Positions 33,724 to 41,650 of a stretch of 64,000 nucleotides of DNA are shown here, piece by piece; position 1 is the stretch's first letter; the number at the start of each line of letters is the position of its first letter. A model generated the notes under the pieces. That model made no database searches and had not been told where the DNA came from. It saw only the letters and a list, made by a program, of their open reading frames with translations. Both the position numbers and the translations under genes were made by a program. The stretch is from positions 558,001-622,000 of the forward strand of contig NZ_CP106952.1 in the NCBI RefSeq assembly GCF_030419005.1. The letters run 5' to 3'. This stretch comes from Eleftheria terrae. GTDB lineage: Bacteria; Pseudomonadota; Gammaproteobacteria; Burkholderiales; Burkholderiaceae_C.

Positions 33724-34837
33724 TCAGCGCTTTATGAAGGTGTACCCAGAACGGTCATCGGCATACCTAAACTCCCATTGACCGGCGGCGGCGGTGAAAA
33801 TGTCCCCCTCGCTCGCCTTATTGATCCTTTCAGCGGTACCGTCACCAAACTTGCCGTCCAACTCCTCCCGTTCGAGGACCTCGCTGACTTCAGGAGGCGG
33901 CCGCGACGACTGCGCAGCCTCACGCGCGGCTTCAATGCCTCGCAGACGTCCTCTCGGCCACGAGCGGCCAGCGTCGCCGACACGTGATAACGGACCCGGC
34001 CTCCCGGGAGCTGCTCCTCCTGCAGCACTCTGACGTCCCGGTAGTTCGAGGCAGCCACCAGCACCTCAGCCTGCTTGAGGTCGAGTGCATGCGGGCCGCC
34101 CCGGCCCTTGCTGGTTGTCGGGGTACGACATGGCCACAATCGGGTAAGAGGGGGAACCGTCATGTACATCAACACCGCGCTTTGCCCCTCGCCGGCCTCG
34201 GACATCTTGATGGACTCCGTTCGCTGCCAGGACGCACTCGACGGCAACACGTCGCTGTAGCCGGCGATCAACTGCGTCGACCCTCTGGCCGCGCCCTGGC
34301 TGTTCATTGCCGGGATCACGATGCCGCGGTACAGGGTCAAGGGCTTCGTCCGCGGCTTCTCCTGTTCAACTGCGCTGCTGTGTCATAGAAACCTTCGCTG
34401 ACTTGCCTGGCGGCCTCGTACTCCTTATCGGTCATATCGGTCTTGATGGCATTCCTGTCACGCTTGTTTGTGAGCGTACCGGAGCCACCGCCCGTGATGC
34501 GGCGGATCCACGTGTGTGGGTTCTCTTGGCCGAACAGAGGACGGTTCTCTGCAAAGAACTGGAGGTGACCCTTCGCGCAGTCGTAAGCCTCCGGATTGCC
34601 GTCAAGGACCTCGCCGGAGTCAATGGCTTGCATGATTTCAAGCTTCGTCTTCGCCGGCAGTGACGAATCCTTCAGCATTCCCTCAAGCTGTGCCTGTGGC
34701 ACCTTCCGGCTTTCAAGCGCCCAGCCGCTCTGGCCGTCCGCTCCGGGTATGTAGATCCTCGGTCCTTGATCGGACGCCTGACCCGCGGCTCTGACCGCTT
34801 CCATCACCTTGCGGACGGCGGTCGTACTGTCATTCAT
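33724..34837 (-). pseudogene. ADP-ribosyltransferase effector broken by two frameshifts
   Basis: From ATG 34837 (AAGGA upstream) the frame runs MNDSTTAVRKVMEAVRAAGQ ... YEAARQVSEGFYDTAAQ. At about 34355-34365 the sense moves by one to VEQEKPRTKPLTLYRGIVIP, YSDVLPSSASW and ALDLKQAEVLVAAS. These are the R, S-S-x-S and QxE elements of an R-S-E ADP-ribosyltransferase. Near 33950 it changes frame again to RGIEAAREAAQSS ... GDIFTAAAGQWEFRYADD and ends SGYTFIKR at TGA 33724-33726. Together they make a complete ~370-residue effector that can no longer be translated as one chain. Lower GC than the neighbours suggests horizontal origin. Sequencing error at both sites is the alternative. Confidence 0.65.
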
Positions 34838-35292
34838 TGGTGGTTCCTTCTGAAGGAGATGAGAGATCGGGGAATTAGCTCACGAGCCATTCGCCCGACC
34901 TGTCCCAGACATCGGCAGCGGCGCTTGGATGTCCTCGGGCCGTCACGCATGGCTGCGTCCCCCCTGGGTATCAAGGCTGTTGTGCCTTGTCCCGACCGAT
35001 ATCAGGACTGCCGGCGACAGTCATGACTTCATCTCCCATCGCTTGTCCCTCCGGCGCCACGGCGGAGATGTCAAGTGCCATCCTCTGAGCGGCCGTCAAC
35101 GACCCAGGCCCAATTCCCTCGACATCTCGCCCTTGAGGCCGCCCCTTGACGCTGCCTCGGCGTGCGTCCACTCAGGGATGCACGTCGAGTCCACGAGTGA
35201 ACTCGACACGCCAAGAGTTCCATCAGCGAAGCGCCGGCCCGACCAGGAATCCACGCTGCGCAGAGCAGCACTCCGGTGGGCCGGAGAGGAAG
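34838..35292. other. Region upstream of the ADP-ribosyltransferase pseudogene
   Basis: About 450 bases. Minus-strand sense fragments (FADGTLGVSSSLVDSTCIPE, ELGLGR, and then SLTAAQRMALDISAVAPEGQ in another frame, ending at 34971) suggest the end of a further decayed gene, possibly the former partner of the ADP-ribosyltransferase. No assignable function. Confidence 0.3.
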
Positions 35293-37071
35293 TCAATCCA
35301 AGGACGCCAGCAATGCGGCGAGTTCCGCATCCATGTCCGGCTCTTCAGGCGAGGCGTTCGCAGCCTCTGCCGGCGCCGGTGCGTCGGACGGCTCGCCGCC
35401 ATCCAGTTGGGCCAGCAGGTCGTCCAGCGACACGTCATCCTCCGGCACAGCAGGAGCCGTGGCTTCTGCCGCCGCTGCAGCCCCACCCCCCGCAGCCACC
35501 ATCCTGACTTCCACCGCCGCAGGCGAAGAAGCCGGCGCCGCCTCAGAAGCCGCCACTACCCCCGCCTGCATCACCGGCACCCCCGCCGCCCGCGACAACC
35601 CCGCCCCATTCACCGCCGCCAGCGCCTGCACCCGCACCGCCCCTTCGTTCTTCACCGCCAACAAGGGCTGCACGCCAAGCTCCCGCAGCGTCACCGCCAT
35701 GTCCACCCGGATCAGCCGGTCGGTGCACGGCAGGGCGATCACGTCGCCCTCCTCGTCGCGCATCACCTGCATCGGCATGTCGCGCAGGCAGACGCCGCCG
35801 TCCTCCATCCACGCGCACAGTGCCACCAGCGCCGGATGTCCCCACAGCAGCGAACGCAATCCCGCGCGCGGGTCGAACTCCTCGAAGTCGAAGCTGTCGA
35901 TGGGATCGGTCCGTCGACCATAGGCGTGGCGCAGCATGAAGCGCGGGCCGGCCAGGCACAGGAAGCCGGCTTCCGGCAAGCCGCGCAAGGCGGCCAGCGC
36001 CTCCCGCACCTCGGCCGGCGGCGGCTGGCGGCGGTCGGCCAGCGCGTCCGTCGCCATCGCGGTGAACACCGGCGCGCCGGCACGCGAGGCAACGCGGGCC
36101 AGACGCCCCAGCAAGGCCGCGTGCGTCGGCGTCGGCTCGAAGGCATGCAGCGAGGCAATGGCCGAATAGCCACCGTCGGCGGCGTCGCCGGGCTGGCTCA
36201 CCAGCCAGCGGTACAGCCCGGTCTCGGCCAGGTCGTCGCTGCTCGCCAGGTCGGCCGCCAGTTCCGCGGCGCTCACGTCGAACAGATGCACCTCCAGCCG
36301 CGCACCCGTCTCCAGCTGCCTCAGCAGCAGGTCCACGCCCCGCCACAGCGATTCGAGCTGCTGGAAGTCGCGGTCGTGCAGCACCGCCCGCAGCCCGTCG
36401 GCCATGGCTTCGTCCACCGCGCGGAGCAGCTCGGGCAGCTGCGGCGATGGCGCCGGCCGCACGAAGGGGCCCACCACCCGGCGCAACAAGCCGTCGAGCC
36501 CACTGCCTGAGGCTTCGTCGGCCGCAGCCGCGGAGCGACTGCCAGCTGCAGAGGCACCCGTGCGCGGACGCTGCACCAGCCGGGCGAAGTCATCCAGCCC
36601 GGCCGCGGCCGGGCCGGGCACCGACTCGGCCCGGCCCGGCCGCAGCGCGGCCCGCGACAGGGGTCGGCCGGCATCCTGCGCCCATTGCTGCAGCTCGGCC
36701 GCGGCCGCGTTGAAGGACGAGGGCTGCACCAGCCGCTGCCTCAGCTGGCGCAGGGCCGCGAACATCGGCAACTCGCGGATCAGTGCGTCGGGATGGAAGT
36801 CGTCGAGCGAGCGGATCGTCACCGGCACGGTGGAGCCCGCAGGGCCGAGCGGCAGGGCCAGGCGCAGGCCGGCCCGCTCGATGGCGTCGTCCAGCGTGTC
36901 GAAGCTGACGTCGCGCGGGCGCCGTGCGGCCAGCGCGGCACCGGTGTCGAGCCGGCCGGCCAGCGCGCCGGCGCTGAAGTCGCCCAGCAGGGCGATCCGC
37001 AAAGGCCGGCGTTGCGACCACTGGGGGGGCGTCGAGTCGAGGCGCCCGACGTTGAGGGTGAGTGTGCTCAT
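35293..37071 (-). CDS. T6SS contractile-sheath protein with TssB-like and TssC-like parts
   Basis: 592 residues. The N-terminal ~130 match a TssB small sheath plan (LRIALLGDFSAG, RPRDVSFDTLDDAIERAGL, ELPMFAALRQLRQRLV). The part from about 240 matches TssC (LHDRDFQQLESLWRGVDLLL, GARLEVHLFDVSAAEL, RTDPIDSFDFEEF). An acidic Ala/Pro-rich tail ends LDDLLAQLDGG ... ELAALLASLD. It is the last gene of the T6SS operon and is additional to the separate tssB and tssC at 51.5 and 49.9 kb. It may cap or modify the sheath or act as a TssA-like tip protein. Function unproven. Confidence 0.75.
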   Translation of the reverse strand: MSTLTLNVGRLDSTPPQWSQRRPLRIALLGDFSAGALAGRLDTGAALAARRPRDVSFDTLDDAIERAGLRLALPLGPAGSTVPVTIRSLDDFHPDALIRELPMFAALRQLRQRLVQPSSFNAAAAELQQWAQDAGRPLSRAALRPGRAESVPGPAAAGLDDFARLVQRPRTGASAAGSRSAAAADEASGSGLDGLLRRVVGPFVRPAPSPQLPELLRAVDEAMADGLRAVLHDRDFQQLESLWRGVDLLLRQLETGARLEVHLFDVSAAELAADLASSDDLAETGLYRWLVSQPGDAADGGYSAIASLHAFEPTPTHAALLGRLARVASRAGAPVFTAMATDALADRRQPPPAEVREALAALRGLPEAGFLCLAGPRFMLRHAYGRRTDPIDSFDFEEFDPRAGLRSLLWGHPALVALCAWMEDGGVCLRDMPMQVMRDEEGDVIALPCTDRLIRVDMAVTLRELGVQPLLAVKNEGAVRVQALAAVNGAGLSRAAGVPVMQAGVVAASEAAPASSPAAVEVRMVAAGGGAAAAAEATAPAVPEDDVSLDDLLAQLDGGEPSDAPAPAEAANASPEEPDMDAELAALLASLD

Positions 37072-37129
37072 GGCGTTTCCTTGGCCGGTCGAGGAGGATG
37101 GAGACGTCGCGGCGCCGGGCGGCCGCGCC

Positions 37130-38467
37130 TCATGCACGCACCGCCCAGAGTTCGAGTTCCAGACCGGGGAATTCTCCGCCGACATGCAGCGCCAGGTCGC
37201 CCGAGCGCTCCAGCTGCCGCCACAAATCATTGCCGCGGGTGTCCAGCTCGAAGTACGAGAAGCCGGCGTGGAAGGGAATCTGCCGCGGCACCACCGGCAA
37301 GGCCCGCAGGGGCACGCCAGGCAGCTGCAGGTTCACCAGGTTGCGGATCTGCTCCACCGTGCCGATCTTCACCTGCGCCGGGAAGCGCGAACGCAGTGCC
37401 TCGGTGGGCATCTGCGCCGCAGCGGCCAGCACGAACTGCGCGTTGCGCTGCATCTCGACATCCGGCACCAGCGCCATCCGCACCCCATGCTTGGCCTCCT
37501 GCAGCGGGATGGCGATCGCGCCCTGCTCCAGCACCAGCGACAAGGAGCGCCGCAGCACGTCCATCAGCGCCTGGAAGCAGCGTGCCGGATCGTCGTGCAC
37601 ATACACCGGCAGCGGGGCGGGCCGCCGGGCGCCGTCGAAGGCCGCCAGGTCGCCCGCCAGCGACGCGCCCCAGCTGTACACCGCGGAGGGGTGCAGCACC
37701 GAGCCCTCCAGCCACCGGTGCAAGGCCGGCTCGTGGCGGTTGACGCAGCCGAGCAGCAGGAAGTCGGCAATGTCGCTGACGCCGGAGCTGCTCGGCTGGG
37801 CCAGCCGCGCGGCCAGTGCGTCGCCGCGCTGGCGCAGCAGCCCGCGCAGCTCGCGCAGGTGGCCCGCGAGCAGGTCGTTGCCCAGGGCATCGAGGGTGGG
37901 CGGGATGTACTGCGTGTCCAGCACCACCTGATGGTCGGCACGCCGTTCACGCACCCGGCACACGCCGAGCGCCACATGCCCGTCGCCGCAGTCGCGCGCG
38001 AGCATCAGCCGCAGGTGGGGGCGCCCCAGCTGCAGCCGGGCCACCCGGGTGCCGTTGACATTGCTGTCGGCCACCTCCGCCTCGTCGACCAGGTAGCGCA
38101 GCGGGGCCTCGCCACCGGGCTCCTCCGCATTGGTCTCGGCCAGGCCCGGGCGGGCCAGGGCGAGTGCCAGCACTACCAGCTCGTCGCGCGCATCGGGGGG
38201 CACGTCCAGCGCCACCGGCGGCACGTCCTCGCCGGGCAGCGCGATCGCCACGCCGTCGGGCATCAAGCCACGCGCACGCAACAGCGCAATCTTGCCGAGC
38301 GCCAGGGCGCTGCGGTCGAGCTGCAGGTCCAGCCATCCCCAGGCATAGGGCAGCAGCGCGGTGAGCCGGGCCTGGCGCTGGTACGCATGATGGCGATCAT
38401 GCTGCTGGAAGTGTTGGGGTTGGAGGAAGGTGCCTTCCGACCAGATGACGTTTTGATGCCAGGGCAT
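37130..38467 (-). CDS. tssK: T6SS baseplate protein TssK
   Basis: 445 residues from ATG 38467. Begins MPWHQNVIWSEGTFLQPQHF, the diagnostic TssK start (x-V-x-W-x-E-G-x-F/L-x-x-Q-H-F-Q), and keeps HPSAVYSWGASLAGDLAAF and the C-terminal head SYFELDTRGNDLWRQLERSG. TssK is the trimeric adaptor that links the TssEFG baseplate to the membrane complex TssJLM. Its membrane partners are not encoded in the window. Gap to the next gene is 58 bases. Confidence 0.93.
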   Translation of the reverse strand: MPWHQNVIWSEGTFLQPQHFQQHDRHHAYQRQARLTALLPYAWGWLDLQLDRSALALGKIALLRARGLMPDGVAIALPGEDVPPVALDVPPDARDELVVLALALARPGLAETNAEEPGGEAPLRYLVDEAEVADSNVNGTRVARLQLGRPHLRLMLARDCGDGHVALGVCRVRERRADHQVVLDTQYIPPTLDALGNDLLAGHLRELRGLLRQRGDALAARLAQPSSSGVSDIADFLLLGCVNRHEPALHRWLEGSVLHPSAVYSWGASLAGDLAAFDGARRPAPLPVYVHDDPARCFQALMDVLRRSLSLVLEQGAIAIPLQEAKHGVRMALVPDVEMQRNAQFVLAAAAQMPTEALRSRFPAQVKIGTVEQIRNLVNLQLPGVPLRALPVVPRQIPFHAGFSYFELDTRGNDLWRQLERSGDLALHVGGEFPGLELELWAVRA

Positions 38468-38520
38468 GAGAGGGGTCCGGGAAATCAGGAAAGGTGAGGA
38501 CAGGGGAAGCGGGCAGCGCC

Positions 38521-39312
38521 TCAGCGCAGGCCGTAGAAACGGTGGTCGATCCAGGCCAGCCGCAGCGGCAGCTGGCGCGCGTGGCGCTGGTCCTGGGAGC
38601 GCGCACGCAGCGCCGGGCGGCCTTCCAGGTCCACGCACTCCAGCAGCCGGCCGCCGGCCAGCGGCTGCAGGGCAAAGCAGGCGGCGGACGGCGTGTCCCA
38701 CTGCCAGGCCTGCCCGTCGGGCGCGTGCAGGAGGGCCGATCGCAGGCGGTCGTCCTGCTCGGCGTCGTCGCACTGGTACGCGATGGCCAGCTCCTCGCGG
38801 GCCAGCCGGGTGGCAGACAGCCAGGGCTCCGCGTCGCCGCGGTTGAGTGCCAGCGCAATGCCCTCGACGAAGGCCAGCGCCTGCGCCTGCAGCACCGGCG
38901 TGGGGGCGGTCGCCGGCGCGGTCAGCCAGCTCCAGCGCGGGAACTCCAGCGGCAGGTCCACCTGCTGCCGAAGGGGCGCCGTGGGCGCTGCGGGCGCGCC
39001 ATCGGGCGCATCCTTCGGGGCCCAGGCCAGCCGGGCCAGGGCGCGGGAGCGCTCGCCGCCGGCCGCGTCGCCGATGCGGGTCAGGTGCAGTTCCAGCGAG
39101 GCACCGACCACCGCGGCGTGGGCGGCGGGCGGGTCGCCTGGCAGCGGGTCGATGCGCAGCTCCAGCGAGTTGGGCCCGCGCACCATGAACTCGTGCACCG
39201 CCAGGCAGGCCCGCGGCCTGTCGGGGCTCACGCGGGCCACCGGGACGCCGTTCAGGCCGGCCTGGGCGTGACAGCCGGTGGCTTCCAGCCGCAATGTCAA
39301 CAAGCGCTTCAT
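38521..39312 (-). CDS. Unknown T6SS-operon protein (263 aa)
   Basis: The start ATG 39312 overlaps the previous stop as TGATG, with GGAG upstream. The N-terminus LLTLRLEATGCHAQAGLNGV and LAVHEFMVRGPNSLELRIDP suggests a beta-sandwich fold; the C-terminus has LPLRLAWIDHRFYGLR. No signal peptide or lipobox. It sits between TssK and the 567-residue protein and is translationally coupled to the latter, so they probably act together. Not recognised. Confidence 0.72.
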   Translation of the reverse strand: MKRLLTLRLEATGCHAQAGLNGVPVARVSPDRPRACLAVHEFMVRGPNSLELRIDPLPGDPPAAHAAVVGASLELHLTRIGDAAGGERSRALARLAWAPKDAPDGAPAAPTAPLRQQVDLPLEFPRWSWLTAPATAPTPVLQAQALAFVEGIALALNRGDAEPWLSATRLAREELAIAYQCDDAEQDDRLRSALLHAPDGQAWQWDTPSAACFALQPLAGGRLLECVDLEGRPALRARSQDQRHARQLPLRLAWIDHRFYGLR

Positions 39313-41015
39313 CAGGTCCAGCTCCATTCGACAAGGCTCACGCCGGGCATCAGGTCGAGCTGCTGCTCCAGCCGGCCGGTCCAGGGATCGGTCTGGGACA
39401 CGCAGAGCGTCACCGGCTCCAGCACCGCCTCGAAGTACCACTCCAGCCCGGCGCCCTCCTGCCGTTCGCGCAGCCCGGTCCGCCCGAGCAAGGCGGGCGG
39501 CTCCCCGGCCCAGCTCCACTGAGCCAGCACCGCGCGCGGCACCGCGTCGGCTTCGGCCGACAGGCTGAGCGGCAGGCGAAACTCGAGCTGCGGGGTCGGC
39601 GAGGACGCTTCCTCGCCGGCCTCCCAGTCCAGCCGCCAGTCGGCCCGCCCGTCGATGCGCAGCTGCAGGGCCGTGCGGGTGTCGCCCAGGCGCACGGTGC
39701 CGGAAAGCGCCAGGGCCAGCTGGCAGGCGCACAGGTCGAGGTGGCCCGCCACATGCAGCTCGGGGGGCGCGCCCCAGGCCGCTTCGGTGGATCGATAGCC
39801 CCAGGTCATGCCGGCCTCGCCGACCAGGGCTTCGGGCCTTGCCTGCAGCCGGGCACCGCTCATCCCCTCGACCTGCTCCCACTCGTTGAACAGGCGTGCC
39901 AGGCCCTGCTGCAGCTGCTCATCCAGCAGCGCCAGGCCGCGCTGCCAGTGCGCGGTGTCGTCGGGCTCCCCGTCCGTCTCCAGGGTGATGCGGCGCAGTG
40001 AGGCGCCCGGCCGGCCCTCGGGGAGGTTGGCCGTCCGCGGCCAGGCCAGCGCCGGCGGCGCCTCGCGCCGCCAGGCGAGCAGCCGCTGCGCGCAGGGGTA
40101 GAGCGCCAGCCAGGTCGATTGGCGCCCCCACGCATGGCCACGCTCACGCAGGCCGCAGCTCTCGACGGACAGGGCCTGCAGCAGCGGTTCGCGCGCCACG
40201 GCCAGGCCCTCGGGCAAGGCAACGACCGGCAGCGGGCAGCCCCAGTCGAGGCCCTGCACGCCGCGGCGCAGCTCGACGCCGGCGCTGCTGCCGTGGCGGA
40301 TGGCCGGGTGCTGGTCGGCCGCGCAGGTGCCCAGCATGCGGGTGCGCAGCCGCAAGGTGCTGCCCTCGGCCGCCGAGGCCGCACCCGGCAGGTGCAGCCG
40401 CGGCGGCAGCGGCAGGTCGGCGGTGGACGACCAGCGCGGCGGCGGACCGCCCGAAGGCTCGCGATGCCACGCGCCACCGCGGTAGCGGTACTGCAGCTGT
40501 GGCGATGCCCGGCCCTCGTGCAGCCGGTCGATCTGCAGCATCAGCACATCGCAGGCACAGCCGACCGACAGCGGAATGCGCGGGCCCAGGCTGCCCACGC
40601 TGCCGCAAGGGCCCAGCCTCTCGTCGATCCGCACCATGGCCTGCAGGAGCGCCTGCGGCGCGAGGCCGGGCGGCTTGCTGCCATGCTGGATCGCTTCGAC
40701 CGCCTGCCGGCCGAGCTGGTAGGCCTTGGTCGCCTCGGCCGCCGGTCCCTCCAGGATCTGCAGTGCCCAGCCATGGCCGGGCTGCCGTTCGAAGGCCTCG
40801 CCGAAGACCAGGCTCAAGGCCAGGTAGCGGCCCATGGACACGGCATGCGAAAGGCCGCAGGCCTGCGCCCGCTGCCAGGTCCGCAGGATCAGTGCCGGCT
40901 CCAGCACGCCCTCGTGCTGCACGGCTTCGGCCACGGCGGCGCCGATGTGCGCCAGGTCGTGCTCGCGGGTGCGCGCCTCCAGCCGGAGCTGTTGCGGATG
41001 GTTGAGCCGGATCAT
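39312..41015 (-). CDS. Unknown T6SS protein downstream of DUF4123 (567 aa)
   Basis: ATG 41015 overlaps the DUF4123 stop (ATGA). N-terminal ~120 residues are helical (LRLEARTREHDLAHIGAAVA, ILRTWQRAQACGLSHAVSMG), of the type often encoded next to T6SS adaptors. The remainder is beta-rich and Trp-rich (LALSGTVRLGDTRTALQLR, SLVEWSWT). It may be the effector carried by the adjacent VgrG or a co-adaptor. No catalytic motif seen and no known family recognised. Confidence 0.72.
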   Translation of the reverse strand: MIRLNHPQQLRLEARTREHDLAHIGAAVAEAVQHEGVLEPALILRTWQRAQACGLSHAVSMGRYLALSLVFGEAFERQPGHGWALQILEGPAAEATKAYQLGRQAVEAIQHGSKPPGLAPQALLQAMVRIDERLGPCGSVGSLGPRIPLSVGCACDVLMLQIDRLHEGRASPQLQYRYRGGAWHREPSGGPPPRWSSTADLPLPPRLHLPGAASAAEGSTLRLRTRMLGTCAADQHPAIRHGSSAGVELRRGVQGLDWGCPLPVVALPEGLAVAREPLLQALSVESCGLRERGHAWGRQSTWLALYPCAQRLLAWRREAPPALAWPRTANLPEGRPGASLRRITLETDGEPDDTAHWQRGLALLDEQLQQGLARLFNEWEQVEGMSGARLQARPEALVGEAGMTWGYRSTEAAWGAPPELHVAGHLDLCACQLALALSGTVRLGDTRTALQLRIDGRADWRLDWEAGEEASSPTPQLEFRLPLSLSAEADAVPRAVLAQWSWAGEPPALLGRTGLRERQEGAGLEWYFEAVLEPVTLCVSQTDPWTGRLEQQLDLMPGVSLVEWSWT

Positions 41016-41650
41016 GTGGCCACCTCGTGCCGCTCGGTGCGCCGGCGGCCGTGCGACATCCGGTGATGGGTCCAGGTCGCGCCCGTGTTCCACCAGAGGG
41101 AGGCGAGCCCGTCGAACAGCTCGGCCTCCTGGGCCCGGTCGGCCAGCGGCAGCAGCTCGCGCAGCAGCGCGGGGTCCAGCCAGTCCAGCGCGATGGCCTG
41201 GCCATCGGGCAGGACAGCCTGGACGCGATCGCGCGCCCAGGCCCGCATGGCCAGCGGCGCCAGTGGCGACCGCAGCAGCACCCCCCAGTCGCCCTGTGCG
41301 GGTGCCGCGGCGGCCAGCAGCCAGTCGGTGAAGGCGCTTTGTGGCGCCAGGGCCAGCAGGTAGGCCGCCTGCGCAGCCCGGCTGTCGTCGAGGGCGCCGC
41401 GGGCCAGGCATTCGTACCCGGGCAGCTCGCCGGCCTGGCGGGCCGCGGCCAGCCGGTCCAGCACACCGGGCATGCGCGAGGCCTGCAGCACGGCATAGAC
41501 CCGCAGCTGCGGGTCGCGCCAGAGTGCCTCGCGGAACTCGGCAAGCGACAGCGCCGCATCCCCGGCGGGCGCGGCCGCGCCGGTGATGCTGTCGGTCTCG
41601 AGCACCGTGTCGGTGTCGAACGCGGTGACGATGACGGTGTCGAGGTTCAT
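41012..41650 (-). CDS. T6SS adaptor, DUF4123 (Tap/TEC) family
   Basis: 212 residues. Shows the family plan VYAVLQASRMPGVLDRLAAA, GYECLARGALDDSRAAQAAYLL, then LLRSPLAPLAMRAWARDRVQ and the C-terminal DWLDPALLRELLPLADRAQE block that corresponds to the R-x-Y-D-P-x-V-L element. DUF4123 proteins load effectors onto VgrG. Both neighbours overlap it by 4 bases, so vgrG, adaptor and the 567-residue protein are one coupled module. Confidence 0.85.
   Translation of the reverse strand: MNLDTVIVTAFDTDTVLETDSITGAAAPAGDAALSLAEFREALWRDPQLRVYAVLQASRMPGVLDRLAAARQAGELPGYECLARGALDDSRAAQAAYLLALAPQSAFTDWLLAAAAPAQGDWGVLLRSPLAPLAMRAWARDRVQAVLPDGQAIALDWLDPALLRELLPLADRAQEAELFDGLASLWWNTGATWTHHRMSHGRRRTERHEVAT

Noticed and set aside
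36404..38497. Long plus-strand frames opposite the TssBC-like and tssK genes
   Set aside because: Antisense shadows; real T6SS motifs are on the minus strand.
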